Positions 7,843-17,089 of a DNA stretch of 64,000 nucleotides are shown piece after piece. The number at the start of each line of letters is the position of its first letter. Within the stretch, counting starts at the first letter, position 1. The stretch comes from Frigidibacter albus (GTDB lineage: Bacteria > Pseudomonadota > Alphaproteobacteria > Rhodobacterales > Rhodobacteraceae), in NCBI RefSeq assembly GCF_009908165.1, contig NZ_JAAAUC010000005.1, positions 124,001 to 188,000 on the forward strand, given 5' to 3'. Made by a program: the position numbers and the translations under genes. The notes under the pieces were generated by a model. The model had not been told where the DNA came from, did no database searches, and saw only the letters and a list, made by a program, of their open reading frames with translations.

Positions 7843-8280
7843 ATGATCCGCTACGCCCTGACCTGCCCCAATGACCACAGCTTCGAAAGCTGGTTCCAGT
7901 CGGCCGAGGCCTTCGATCGGCTCACCGCCTCGGGCCGGTTGTCCTGCACGGTCTGCGGCGCGACCGAGGTGACGAAATCGCTGATGGCCCCCGCCGTGCG
8001 CCCTGCCCGCAAGGCCGGCGAGGCCGAGCAAAAGCCGCGTCCCCTCTCTGCCCCCGCGAACCCGGCCGAAGAGGCACTTGCAGCCCTGCGCCGCAAGGTC
8101 GAGGAGAACTCGGAATATGTCGGCATGAACTTCGCCACCGAGGCGCGCGCGATCCATGACGGCGACGCGCCCGACCGCGCGATCTATGGCGAGGCGCGGC
8201 TCGATGAGGCGAAGAAGCTGATCGAGGACGGGGTGCCGGTGGCGCCGCTGCCCTTCATGCCCGGCCGCAAGACCAACTGA
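7843..8280 (+). CDS. DUF1178 family protein
   Basis: A 145-residue protein matching DUF1178 along its length. It starts MIRYALTCPNDHSFESWF and carries a second cysteine pair (SCTVCGA), so the N-terminus is a likely zinc ribbon. A central Ala/Pro-rich linker leads to the conserved C-terminal block ENSEYVGMNFATEARAIHDG and a closing PLPFMPGRKTN. Function is unknown. The ATG at 7843 is preferred over one at 7822 because the family begins with MIRY. It sits between the Nudix and SDR genes on the same strand and may share a transcript. Confidence 0.85.
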   Translation: MIRYALTCPNDHSFESWFQSAEAFDRLTASGRLSCTVCGATEVTKSLMAPAVRPARKAGEAEQKPRPLSAPANPAEEALAALRRKVEENSEYVGMNFATEARAIHDGDAPDRAIYGEARLDEAKKLIEDGVPVAPLPFMPGRKTN

Positions 8281-8315
8281 CCCGCGCCCGGCGCGGCACC
8301 TGAAGGAAACTCCCC

Positions 8316-8981
8316 ATGACCATCCTGATCACCGGCGCAAACCGCGGCATCGGCCGTGCCCTGATGGACGGCTACCGCGGCGCGGGCGCTGACGTCCTCG
8401 GCACCGCCCGCGGCGCCCTGCCCGAGGGCGCGGGCTGGCAGGCGCTGGACGTGACCGACCCGGCCAGCGCGAAGGCTCTGGCGGCGCGGCTGGCGGGGCA
8501 GCCGGTCCACACGCTGATCTGCAATGCCGGCGTCTATGCCGACAAGGGCCAGCGGCTGGAGGATGGCTATCCGGCGGATGTCTGGGCCGAGAGTTTCGCG
8601 GTGAACGTCACCGGCGTGTTCCTGACGGTGCAGGCGCTGCTGCCGAACCTTCGGGCGGCGGCGGCACATGGCCTCGCCCGGATTGCCATTCTCTCCAGCC
8701 AGATGGCCTCGCATACCCGCGCGCCGGGCGGCAGCTATGCCTATCGCGCCTCCAAGGCGGCTGCGCTGAACCTTGGCCGCAACCTCGCCACCGACCTGCG
8801 GGCCGAAGGCATCGCCGTCGGCATCTACCACCCCGGCTGGGTACAGACCGAGATGGGCGGCCCCTCGGCCGAAATCCCGGTGGAGGTGGCCGCAGCCGGC
8901 CTGCGCGCGCGTTTCGCGGCGCTGAGCATGGCAACGACAGGATGTTTCGAGACCTGGGACGGCCAGCCCCACGCCTATTGA
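8316..8981 (+). CDS. Short-chain dehydrogenase/reductase (SDR)
   Basis: A 221-residue classical SDR. It has the NAD(P)-binding TGANRGIG (6-13), the NAG-type strand motif CNAGVY, an ILSSQ serine region and the catalytic Tyr143-x3-Lys147 in YAYRASK. The C-terminal part retains YHPGWVQTEMGG, typical of carbonyl reductases of the C-factor type. The substrate cannot be deduced. AGGAAAC precedes the ATG at good distance. The stop lies two bases from the stop of the convergent pyruvate kinase-like gene. Confidence 0.85.
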   Translation: MTILITGANRGIGRALMDGYRGAGADVLGTARGALPEGAGWQALDVTDPASAKALAARLAGQPVHTLICNAGVYADKGQRLEDGYPADVWAESFAVNVTGVFLTVQALLPNLRAAAAHGLARIAILSSQMASHTRAPGGSYAYRASKAAALNLGRNLATDLRAEGIAVGIYHPGWVQTEMGGPSAEIPVEVAAAGLRARFAALSMATTGCFETWDGQPHAY

Positions 8982-8983
8982 GG

Positions 8984-10468
8984 TCAGGGCAGCCGCCAGG
9001 TCTTCAGCGGCCCCAGATGCGCGAACTTCTTGTCCTGGTGCCGGTCCATCCGGCCCAGGACGCTGCGCAGGAAGGCCACCGCCTCGGGCAGATACTGCCC
9101 CTTGTTCAGCATCACGCATTCGGCGCGCTGGCCCATCGCGGCGTCGGTCGTTTCCGCCCGGCTCGCCTGCCCGTCGCGCAGAAGGCCGTCCAGCACCTGC
9201 GTCGCCCAGACCACCGGCACCTGCGCCGCTTCGCAGAGCCACAGGATTTCCTCCTGCATTTCCGACAGCCGCTCGAAGCCGATCTCCACCGCCAGATCGC
9301 CGCGGGCGATCATCACCGCCACCGGCACCTGCCCGCCCGCGGCCACGATCATCTGCGGCAGGTTGCGCACGGCCAGCGGCGTCTCGATCTTCAGCATCAC
9401 CGCCGGAAGCGCGCGGCCCTCGCAGCGCGAATGAAGTTCCGCCAGCAGCGCCTGCACATCCTCCACCGTCTGCACGAAGGAGAAGGACACGATGTCCGCA
9501 TGGCCCGCGACGAAATCCAGAACCGCGCGGTCATCGTCCGTCAGCGCCGGGATGGCCAGATCGGCGCCGGGCAGGTTGACGCCCTTTTCCGGCTTCAGCT
9601 TCTCGCCCTTGGCCCGCGCGCCTGTCACCGCCAGGATCGCGCAGCCGCCCTCCGGGCGCTCCACCACCCGGGCGCGCAGCTTGCCGTCGTTGATCCAGAC
9701 CGGCTGGCCCACCGGCATATGCGCGAACAGCTCGGCATGGCTGAGAACCGCCACCGGCAGATCGGGTGCCGCGCCCGCATCCACCGCCAGCGCGAACCGC
9801 TCGCCGATCTTCAGCCGCAGGCCCTCCACCCGCGCAACGGCTTCGATGCGGATCTTCGGCCCGGCAAGATCCATCGACACCGGCACCCGCCGCCCCGCAG
9901 CCTGCCCCGCAGCGCGGGTCTGCGCGATCATCGCCGCCCAGACCTCGGGCCCGTCATGGGCGGTGTTGATCCGCACACAGTCGGCCCCCGCCGCCACCAG
10001 CCGCTCCAGCATCCCGTCATCGGTTGCCGCCTCGGTCGGCAGCGTCACCAGAATCCGGGTCTCGGGACTGTCCGCCGCGCCGCCGAACAGCGCATCACGG
10101 CGCGCGTCCAGCATCTCGCCGGGCGCGTCGAAGGCCTCCGACGGTGGGAAATCCCCAGTCCCGCCTCCGGTGATCCGGCCAAGCGCCGCGATCACTGCCG
10201 CCAGCGAGGCGCGCACATGCCCCTCGGCCCGGCCAAGCGAGGACAGGCCAAGCGCCGCCAGCGGGCGTTGGAAGCCGCGCAGATCCGCCTGCCGCAGCGC
10301 CAGATAGGCGGCCATGTTCCCGGCCGAGGCGCGGAACTCCTCCCGCTGCAGCGCCGGGGCCCATGCCGCCATCGCCTGCTTCGCCGCCCCGGCGATTTCG
10401 GCGTCCAGCTTGCACAGCGCATCCAGCAACTCCGCGTGATCCGCGCCTGGGTGTTCCTGCTCCGACAT
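8984..10468 (-). CDS. Atypical pyruvate kinase: N-terminal extension, no C-terminal regulatory domain
   Basis: A 494-residue protein with a pyruvate kinase barrel from about residue 135 to 480. Conserved active-site elements are Arg165 (VRINTAHD), Lys359 and Glu361 (MLKIETP), Asp390 (ARGDLAVEIG) and the ATQVLDGLL...RAETTDAAM block. In DLAGPKIR, the Lys usually found in DTKGPEIR is replaced. The first ~134 residues are an Ala-rich helical extension absent from standard enzymes, and the C-terminal effector domain is missing. It may therefore be a non-allosteric pyruvate kinase, or a paralogue with another PEP-related role. The start has only weak Shine-Dalgarno support. It is divergent from lysC across 175 bp that must hold both promoters. 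Confidence 0.75.
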   Translation of the reverse strand: MSEQEHPGADHAELLDALCKLDAEIAGAAKQAMAAWAPALQREEFRASAGNMAAYLALRQADLRGFQRPLAALGLSSLGRAEGHVRASLAAVIAALGRITGGGTGDFPPSEAFDAPGEMLDARRDALFGGAADSPETRILVTLPTEAATDDGMLERLVAAGADCVRINTAHDGPEVWAAMIAQTRAAGQAAGRRVPVSMDLAGPKIRIEAVARVEGLRLKIGERFALAVDAGAAPDLPVAVLSHAELFAHMPVGQPVWINDGKLRARVVERPEGGCAILAVTGARAKGEKLKPEKGVNLPGADLAIPALTDDDRAVLDFVAGHADIVSFSFVQTVEDVQALLAELHSRCEGRALPAVMLKIETPLAVRNLPQMIVAAGGQVPVAVMIARGDLAVEIGFERLSEMQEEILWLCEAAQVPVVWATQVLDGLLRDGQASRAETTDAAMGQRAECVMLNKGQYLPEAVAFLRSVLGRMDRHQDKKFAHLGPLKTWRLP

Positions 10469-10643
10469 CTCTTCAATCCCTCGCGCGACCTGCGTCCTGC
10501 GTCTCTATACCCCGATTGCGACGCGCCCGTGTCAGCCATCGCGCCGCACCCCCTGCGCATCTTGGCCCCCATTCCGCTTGCATGGCGCCCCTGCCCCGCA
10601 TAAGAAGCGGGCGATTTTGACGGGCTCGGGGAGAGGGGCTTTC

Positions 10644-11903
10644 ATGCCGCTTCTGGTGATGAAATTCGGCGGCACCTCGGTCGGGGATCTGGCGCGCATC
10701 AAGAACGCCGCCCTCAAGGTGCAGCGCGAGGTGGAACGTGGCTATGACGTGATCGTCATCGTCTCGGCCATGTCGGGCAAGACCAACGAGCTGGTCGGCT
10801 GGGTCGAGCAGACCTCGCCGATGTTCGACGCGCGCGAATATGATGCCGTCGTGTCCTCGGGCGAGAACGTGACCGCCGGGCTGATGGCACTGACCCTGCA
10901 GGAGATGGACGTCCCGGCGCGCAGCTGGCAGGGCTGGCAGGTGCCGATCCTGACCACCTCGGCCCATTCCGCCGCCCGCTTCGTCGACATCCCGCGCGAG
11001 AATATCGACGCGAAATTCGCCGAAGGCTTCAAGGTCGCCGTGGTCGCGGGGTTTCAGGGCGTCTCGCCCGAGGGCCGCATCACCACACTTGGCCGCGGCG
11101 GCTCCGACACCACCGCCGTCGCCTTCGCCGCCGCCTTCGGGGCAGAGCGCTGCGACATCTACACCGATGTGGACGGCATCTATACCACCGACCCGCGCAT
11201 CAGCTCAAAGGCGCGCAAGCTCGACAAGATCGCCTTCGAGGAAATGCTGGAACTCGCCAGCCTTGGCGCCAAGGTGCTGCAGACCCGGTCTGTGGAACTC
11301 GCCATGCGCTACAAGGTGCGGCTGCGGGTGCTGTCCAGCTTTGAAGATACCGACGAAACCTCCGGCACCATCGTCTGCGACGAGGAAGAAATCATGGAAT
11401 CGAAAGTCGTCTCCGGCGTCGCCTATTCGCGCGACGAAGCCAAAATGACCCTCGTCACCATCGAGGACCGCCCCGGCATCGCCGCGGCGATCTTCGGCCC
11501 GCTGGCCGAGGCCGGGGTGAATGTGGACATGATCGTGCAGAACATCTCGGAGCGGGATTATGACGACCACCCGGGGGCTGTCACCGACATGACCTTCTCG
11601 TGCCCGGTCAACCAGATCCCGCGCGCTCGCAAGGCGATGGAAGATGCCCGCGCCTCCGGCATCATCAACTATGACGATCTGGCGGTGGATACCGATGTCG
11701 CCAAGGTCTCGGTCGTGGGCATCGGAATGCGCTCCCACGCAGGTGTCGCGGCGACCATGTTCAAGGCGCTGGCCGCCGAAAACATCAACATCAAGGTGAT
11801 CGCCACGTCAGAGATCAAGATTTCGGTGTTGATCGACCGGAAATACATGGAACTCGCGGTTCAGGCGCTCCATGATGCCTTCGAACTGGAAAAATCGGCC
11901 TGA
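10644..11903 (+). CDS. lysC: Aspartate kinase
   Basis: A 419-residue monofunctional aspartokinase. It phosphorylates aspartate as the first step towards lysine, threonine, methionine and diaminopimelate. The kinase domain opens with [10 protein letters not shown] and includes the [13 protein letters not shown] and [13 protein letters not shown] loops. The last ~150 residues form two ACT domains (around [19 protein letters not shown] and [16 protein letters not shown]), where lysine and/or threonine feedback usually acts. GGAGAGG lies just upstream of the chosen ATG. It is followed after 34 bp by ptsP, an order common in alphaproteobacteria, and supplies the pathway used by thrC at 24-25 kb. 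Confidence 0.95.
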   Translation: MPLLVMKFGGTSVGDLARIKNAALKVQREVERGYDVIVIVSAMSGKTNELVGWVEQTSPMFDAREYDAVVSSGENVTAGLMALTLQEMDVPARSWQGWQVPILTTSAHSAARFVDIPRENIDAKFAEGFKVAVVAGFQGVSPEGRITTLGRGGSDTTAVAFAAAFGAERCDIYTDVDGIYTTDPRISSKARKLDKIAFEEMLELASLGAKVLQTRSVELAMRYKVRLRVLSSFEDTDETSGTIVCDEEEIMESKVVSGVAYSRDEAKMTLVTIEDRPGIAAAIFGPLAEAGVNVDMIVQNISERDYDDHPGAVTDMTFSCPVNQIPRARKAMEDARASGIINYDDLAVDTDVAKVSVVGIGMRSHAGVAATMFKALAAENINIKVIATSEIKISVLIDRKYMELAVQALHDAFELEKSA

Positions 11904-11937
11904 GAACGGGCCTTGCACGGGGGACTGCACGCTAGTC

Positions 11938-14184
11938 ATGCCCGAACGCTCGGAAAGCGAAAGCCGCAAATTGCTGCGCCGGCTGCGCGACACGCTCGCC
12001 ACCCCCGCCAAGGGGCAGGAAAGGCTTGACCGCATCACCCATATGATCGCGGATTCGATGCGCACCGAAGTGTGCTCGATCTACCTCTTCCGCGACGAGA
12101 GCACGCTGGAGCTGTGCGCGACCGAGGGACTGAATCCCGGGGCCGTCCACCAGACCCGGATGCGGCTGGGTGAGGGCCTTGTCGGCCGCGTCGCCAAGAC
12201 ATCGACCCCGATCAACACCGGCAACGCGCCCGCCGAACGCGGCTTCCGCTTCATGCCGGAGACGGGGGAGGAAATCTATTCCGCCTTCCTCGGCGTGCCG
12301 ATCCAGCGCCTTGGCGAGCGGCTGGGCGTGCTGGTGGTGCAGTCCAAGACCGCGCGGCAGTATTCCGATGACGAGGTCTATGCGCTGGAAGTCGTCGCCA
12401 TGGTTCTGGCCGAGATGACAGAGCTTGGCGCCTTCATCGGCGAGGGCGAGGCGCTGTCGGCCCTGCATCAGCAGCCGGTGCTGATCCGCGGGCTGACCGG
12501 GCAGGAGGGATCGGCCGAGGGCCGGGTCTGGCTGCATGAGCCGCGGGTGGTGGTGGCCAATCCGGTGGGCGACGATCCCAAGAAGGAACTCAAGCGCCTG
12601 AACAAGGCGGTCGAGGAACTGCGCCTGTCGGTCGATGCGATGATGTCGGGCAGCGAGATCGTCGACAAGGACCACCAGCAGGTGCTGGAAACCTACCGCA
12701 TGTTCGCCAATTCCCGCGGCTGGCTGCGCCGGATGGAGGAAGACATCCAGCGCGGGCTCTCGGCCGAGGCGGCGGTGGAGAAAGAGCAATCCACGACCCG
12801 CGCCCGCATGGGCCAGGTGCCGGACCCCTATCTGCGCGAGCGTCTGCACGACCTTGACGACCTGTCGAACCGCCTCTTGCGCATCCTCACCGGGCAGGGC
12901 CGCGATACCGGCGCCGCGATGCCGGAAAACCCGGTGCTGGTTGCCCGCAATATCGGCCCGGCGGAGCTGCTGGAATATGGCCGCAAGCTGAAGGGCGTGG
13001 TGCTGGAGGAGGGATCCGTCGGTAGCCATGCCGCCGTGGTCGCCCGCGCGCTGGCGATCCCGCTGGTGATCCATGCCGAGCGCATCACCACCGAGGCGCT
13101 GAACGGCGACGCCATCCTTGTCGACGGCGATCAGGGCGTGGTGCATCTGCGGCCCGAAGACACGGTGGCCGGTGCCTTCCGCGACAAGATCGCCATGCAG
13201 GCCGAGGCGCAGTCGCGCTATGCCAGCCTGCGCGAGTTGCCCGCACTCGCCACCTGCGGCACCCAGATCTCGCTGCACATGAATGCCGGGCTGATGGCTG
13301 ACCTGCCCTCGCTGGCCGGTTCGGGGGCCGAAGGCGTGGGCCTGTTCCGCACCGAGCTGCAATTCCTGCTGCGCAGCCGTGTGCCGCGGCGGGGCGAGCT
13401 GGCGGCGCTTTATTCGCGCGTGCTCGATTCCGCCAAGGGCAAGCGCGTGGTGTTCCGCACGCTCGACATCGGGTCCGACAAGGTCCTGCCCTACATGAAG
13501 CCGCAGGACGAGCCCAACCCGGCGATGGGCTGGCGCGCGATCCGCGTCGGGCTCGACAAGCCCGGGGTGATGCGGATGCAGTTGCAGGCGCTGATCCGGG
13601 CCGCGGCCGGGCGCCCCTTGTCGGTGATGTTCCCCTTCGTCGCGCAGATGAGCGAGTTCGAGGCCGCCCGCCGCGCCCTGCTGAGCGAGATCGAGCGCGA
13701 GCGCCGCGCCGGCCATGTGCTGCCGACCAGCACCGAGATCGGTGCGATGCTGGAAACCCCCAGCCTCGCCTTCGCGCCGCGCTCGTTCTTCGAGCTGGCC
13801 GATTTCGTGTCGATCGGCGGCAATGACCTCAAGCAGTTCTTCTTCGCCGCCGACCGCGAGAACGAACGGGTCCGCCGCCGCTATGACACGCTCGATGTCA
13901 GCTTTCTGGACTTCATCGGCCGCATCGCCGACCGCTGCGCCGAAACCAACACGCCGTTGTCCTTCTGCGGCGAGGATGCCGGCCGCCCGATCGAGGCGCT
14001 GTGCCTGATCGCAATGGGCCTGCGCACCCTGTCGATGCGCCCCGCCTCCATTGGCCCGGTCAAGCACCTGATCCGGCGGGTGAATCTGGCCGAGCTGCGC
14101 GCGGTGATCGACGACGCGCGCGAGGCTGGCGCGCTGACGGTGCGGCCCGCGGTGATGGAATGGCTGGCGCGGCAGCCGATGTGA
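11938..14184 (+). CDS. ptsP: Phosphoenolpyruvate-protein phosphotransferase of the nitrogen PTS (EI-Ntr)
   Basis: A 748-residue EI-Ntr, which takes phosphate from PEP and passes it to the NPr/EIIA-Ntr regulatory chain. An N-terminal GAF domain (about residues 25-160; RTEVCSIYLFRDE, GVPIQRLGERLGVLVV) is the ligand-sensing part. The phosphorylated histidine is His364 in GSVGSHAAVVARALAIP. The C-terminal PEP-binding barrel has GVGLFRTELQFL, FRTLDIGSDK, EIGAMLETPS and SIGGNDLKQFFFAADR. I started at the ATG at 11938; a Shine-Dalgarno is not obvious and an in-frame ATG inside the lysC end (11872) is less likely. Probably co-transcribed with lysC. Confidence 0.92.
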   Translation: MPERSESESRKLLRRLRDTLATPAKGQERLDRITHMIADSMRTEVCSIYLFRDESTLELCATEGLNPGAVHQTRMRLGEGLVGRVAKTSTPINTGNAPAERGFRFMPETGEEIYSAFLGVPIQRLGERLGVLVVQSKTARQYSDDEVYALEVVAMVLAEMTELGAFIGEGEALSALHQQPVLIRGLTGQEGSAEGRVWLHEPRVVVANPVGDDPKKELKRLNKAVEELRLSVDAMMSGSEIVDKDHQQVLETYRMFANSRGWLRRMEEDIQRGLSAEAAVEKEQSTTRARMGQVPDPYLRERLHDLDDLSNRLLRILTGQGRDTGAAMPENPVLVARNIGPAELLEYGRKLKGVVLEEGSVGSHAAVVARALAIPLVIHAERITTEALNGDAILVDGDQGVVHLRPEDTVAGAFRDKIAMQAEAQSRYASLRELPALATCGTQISLHMNAGLMADLPSLAGSGAEGVGLFRTELQFLLRSRVPRRGELAALYSRVLDSAKGKRVVFRTLDIGSDKVLPYMKPQDEPNPAMGWRAIRVGLDKPGVMRMQLQALIRAAAGRPLSVMFPFVAQMSEFEAARRALLSEIERERRAGHVLPTSTEIGAMLETPSLAFAPRSFFELADFVSIGGNDLKQFFFAADRENERVRRRYDTLDVSFLDFIGRIADRCAETNTPLSFCGEDAGRPIEALCLIAMGLRTLSMRPASIGPVKHLIRRVNLAELRAVIDDAREAGALTVRPAVMEWLARQPM

Positions 14185-14311
14185 GCTTCGGCCCATTTAG
14201 GCCTGAGCCGACACCGCCCGGTTCGGGCGGAAAAAGGCGAGGCACTGCCTCGCCCCGCCCGTTCGGGACGAACGTCCCCAGAGCCGCTGGCAACGCGAAA
14301 CTGTATAAGGC

Positions 14312-14343
14312 CAGCGCCCGCCAAGGGCGGGGCGGGCGCTGGC
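14312..14343. terminator. 12-bp GC-rich hairpin after ptsP
   Basis: CCAGCGCCCGCC (14312-14323) and GGCGGGCGCTGG (14332-14343) form a perfect 12-bp stem with an 8-nt loop, 128 bp past ptsP and before the convergent pfpI gene. There is no T tract. Its AGCGCCCGCC...GGGCGCT arms resemble the terminal hairpin of the dispersed repeat at 18990 and 31469. The rest of 14185-14452 shows no gene. Confidence 0.5.
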
Positions 14344-14452
14344 CGGGCCCTTTGGGGGCCCGTCCGGTGCAAGATGCGAGGGCGGTGAGTGGCGAAGGCG
14401 ATGGCCTTCGCCAGAGACGGGGCGCCCAGACAATCGTCGCCCCTCCCCGACC

Positions 14453-15012
14453 TCAGGCCGCGCGCTTCTCATGGCGGCCCTCGGAAATCTCCTCGGCGAC
14501 CTTCGCGCAGAACGCCTCAAGATCAGCCGGCTTGCGGCTGGTCACCAGCCCCTGATCGGTGACGACCTCGGAGTCCTCCCAGATGCCGCCCGCATTCACT
14601 ACGTCGGTCTTGATCGACGCATAGGAGGTGACGTTGCGGCCGGAAATGATCCCGGCCTCGATCAGCAGCCAGGGCGCGTGGCAGATCGCGGCGATCACCT
14701 TCTTCTCTGTCCAGAACGCCTTGATGAAGTCGATGGCCACGGCCTCGACGCGCAGCAGGTCAGGGTTGATCTGCCCGCCGGGAAGCACCAGCGCGTCGTA
14801 GTCGCCCGCGCTGACTTCGGACAGCACCTTGTCGACCGGGACCGCACGGCCCCAGTCATTGCCGTCCCAGCCCTTGATCTCGCCGGATTTCAGCGAGACG
14901 ACATGAACCTCCGCCCCGCGTCGCGCAGCTTTTTCAGCGGCACTTCGAGTTCGGATTGTTCAAAGCCATTGGTGGCGAGGATGACGACGCGCTTGCCGGA
15001 AATGTCCTGCAT
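14453..15012 (-). pseudogene. DJ-1/PfpI-family protein gene with a single-base frameshift
   Basis: The reading frame that starts at the ATG at 15012 (GGAG seven bases upstream) encodes MQDISGKRVVILATNGFEQSELEVP-type sequence, the usual PfpI/YhbO N-terminus. It is broken after KKLRDAG. The C-terminal two-thirds continue in another frame with GDYDALVLPGG, the nucleophile elbow AICHAPWLLIEAG and NVTSYASIKTD. Restoring one G in the run at 14914-14917 (CCCC on the plus strand) would join the parts into a normal ~186-residue protein. This family includes stress-related proteases and deglycases. Either the gene is newly inactivated or the base is a homopolymer sequencing error. An internal start at 14827 could give only the C-terminal part. 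Confidence 0.85.
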
Positions 15013-15090
15013 CTGGGGTCTCCTATGCTTGGGATTATGCGGTGACAACGAAGAGTCCCCGCGCAGGGTTCCTACCCTGACCCGACGGCA

Positions 15091-15867
15091 CTAGCCCTTT
15101 GCGAGGATCCTCGCCCGCAGCGCCTCGGTCAGCGCCTCGCGCGGCAGGGCGCGGTCCTCGGCCAGGCGGCGCAGGCCGAACTGCACCCGGGCCATCTCCT
15201 GATAATAGCTGGTGAAGGCATAGTTGACCGCCGCCCCCGCGACCGCCCCCAGCACCGGAGCTGCCTGCGCCGCCAGCTTCTGCCCCATCACCAGCGACAG
15301 CCGCGGCGCCACGCGTGCGATCACCGCCTGCAGGCTGGTGCCGGTGATCGTGACCCGTGCCGCCAGAAACCCCAGATCGGCGCCGTCATCCTTGGTCATC
15401 GGCCCGGCCGCGGCCAGCACCCGGATGCAGTCGATCCGGGTTTCCTCATCGGCCGGGTCGAAGCCATGCTCGGCCGCGATCCCCTGAATCGCGCGCAGCA
15501 GTACCGTCGTCGTCACCGGCAGCTCGGCCAGCGATGTCGCCAGCCCGCCCGCGCCGCCTGCCGCCCCCATGGCAGTTGTCAGCACGGTGTTGAGCCAATC
15601 GGGCCGGTCCGAGACCACGCCGCGCGAGCGGGCGGCGGCGGTGAAGGCGGTTTCCAGCGCCGAGCGGGTCGCAGCCTCCAGCCGGTCCTTCACCCGGTCG
15701 GGCAGCCGCTCCAGCAGGTTCTCGGCATTGCCGCCAACGAAGCTCAGCACCTGCATCCCGACGCCGCTGGCGGCCTTGTGGCGCAGCGCCAACGCATCCA
15801 GCGCCTGGGCCACGACCGGGTCGGCAAGCGGCATCAGGGTCGTCTGGGCAAGATCGGTGTCGGTCAT
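15091..15867 (-). CDS. EcsC family protein
   Basis: A 258-residue protein matching the EcsC family, named from a Bacillus gene next to an ABC transporter; its biochemical role is unknown. Visible traits are the glycine-rich segment MGAAGGAGGLATSLAELPVTTTVLLRAIQGIA, described here only by its key feature of a likely membrane-associated helix pair, and a second Gly/Ala-rich segment around AAPVLGAVAGAAVNYAFTSY. I chose the ATG at 15867 because GGAGG lies five bases upstream. It follows the damaged pfpI gene on the same strand with 79 bp between them. Confidence 0.75.
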   Translation of the reverse strand: MTDTDLAQTTLMPLADPVVAQALDALALRHKAASGVGMQVLSFVGGNAENLLERLPDRVKDRLEAATRSALETAFTAAARSRGVVSDRPDWLNTVLTTAMGAAGGAGGLATSLAELPVTTTVLLRAIQGIAAEHGFDPADEETRIDCIRVLAAAGPMTKDDGADLGFLAARVTITGTSLQAVIARVAPRLSLVMGQKLAAQAAPVLGAVAGAAVNYAFTSYYQEMARVQFGLRRLAEDRALPREALTEALRARILAKG

Positions 15868-15913
15868 GGCATCCTCCGTGGGGCAAGCTGCCCTCAATAT
15901 GGGAGGCCACAGG

Positions 15914-16438
15914 TCAAGGTGCCAGAGCTTCCTCCGGCACATCCCGCGTCACCTCGCCCGCCACCCCGTCCCAGGCACCCACATCCAGCTCCAGCCCCAG
16001 CACCCGGTCGGGGTTGGTCGGCGGCGGCATCACCACATCTTGCATCTTGGCAAAACCGAAGCGCCGGTAATAGGGCGCGTCCCCGACCAGCAGCACCCGG
16101 CCCCATCCCAACCGCCGCGCCTCGGTCAGGCTTTCATGGATCAGCAGCGCCCCCAGCCCCTCGCCCTGATGCACCGGATGCACCGCGACCGGCCCCATCA
16201 GCAGCGTCCGCGCCCCGCCCACAAGCACCGGCCAGTAGCGGATCACCGCCGCCAGCGCGCCGGTATCATCGCGCAGGGTCAGGCATAGCTCGGCCACCTT
16301 CGGCACCCCGTCGCGCAGCCGGTAGGAGGAGAGTGCCGTGCGGCCAGGCGCGAAGCACAGGTCATAGAGCGCCTCCACATCCCACCAGTCGGCCTCTGTC
16401 TCTTCTTCCAGCTGGTACATGGGCGGGGCCTTCGGCAT
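15914..16438 (-). CDS. GNAT-family N-acetyltransferase (YhbS-like)
   Basis: A 174-residue GNAT fold protein. The acetyl-CoA-binding region reads VAVHPVHQGEGLGALLIHESL, with the typical Q-G-x-G-x-A/G loop as QGEGLG. A later YYRRFGF motif and PPTNPDRVLGLEL end resemble the YhbS subgroup. The acceptor substrate is unknown. Divergent from the flavin reductase gene across 66 bp. Confidence 0.82.
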   Translation of the reverse strand: MPKAPPMYQLEEETEADWWDVEALYDLCFAPGRTALSSYRLRDGVPKVAELCLTLRDDTGALAAVIRYWPVLVGGARTLLMGPVAVHPVHQGEGLGALLIHESLTEARRLGWGRVLLVGDAPYYRRFGFAKMQDVVMPPPTNPDRVLGLELDVGAWDGVAGEVTRDVPEEALAP

Positions 16439-16504
16439 TCGCGGAATCGACTGGAAACGCGCCTAACACGGGCTAAGGTCGGGTTCAAACCTGAAAGGAC
16501 CCGC

Positions 16505-17089
16505 ATGTTCTACCGCCCCGAAGATGGCCACGGCCTGCCGCACAACCCGTTCAACGCCATCATCGCGCCGCGCCCGATCGGCTGGATTTCCAGCCGCGGC
16601 AGCGAGGGCGACAACCTTGCCCCCTACTCCTTCTTCAACGCCGTGGCCTATGTGCCGCCGCAGGTCATGTTCTCCTCGACCGCCGCCAAGGATTCGCTGG
16701 CCAATATCCGCGAGACCGGGGTGTTCGCGGTCAACATCGTGGAATTCGCCGCGCGGGACGCCATGAACGCCAGCTCCGCCGCCGCGGCGCGGGGGGTGGA
16801 TGAATTCGCGTTGGCCGGGGTGCAGAAGGCGGAATGCGAGACGATCCCCTGCCCGCGCGTGGCTGGCGCCCCCGCCACGCTGGAATGCAAGCTGACGCAG
16901 ATCGTTCCATTGCCCGGAGCGGCGAATTTCCTGATCCTGGGCGAGGTGACGGGCATCCACATGCGCGACGATTGCTTGGTCGATGGCCGCTTCGACGTGA
17001 CCCGCTTCTCGCCGCTCGCCCGCCTTGGCTACAAGGATTACGCCGTGGTGCGCGAGGTGTTCGAACTGGCGCGGCCGGGGCAGAGCTAG
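16505..17089 (+). CDS. Flavin reductase-family protein (FMN-binding split barrel)
   Basis: A 194-residue FMN-binding split-barrel protein. The N-terminal IIAPRPIGWISSRG and the following NLAPYSFFNAVAYVPPQVMFSS are the flavin-binding signature of this family, which includes flavin reductases and the small components of two-component monooxygenases. No partner monooxygenase is nearby, so the physiological role is open. AAAGGAC lies just upstream of the ATG. Its TAG stop overlaps the stop of the convergent transporter gene by 4 bp. Confidence 0.85.
   Translation: MFYRPEDGHGLPHNPFNAIIAPRPIGWISSRGSEGDNLAPYSFFNAVAYVPPQVMFSSTAAKDSLANIRETGVFAVNIVEFAARDAMNASSAAAARGVDEFALAGVQKAECETIPCPRVAGAPATLECKLTQIVPLPGAANFLILGEVTGIHMRDDCLVDGRFDVTRFSPLARLGYKDYAVVREVFELARPGQS

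Noticed and set aside
8942-10603. Plus-strand open frame of 553 codons opposite the pyruvate kinase-like gene
   Set aside because: The minus strand carries the conserved barrel motifs; the plus frame is His/Arg/Gln-rich without homology.
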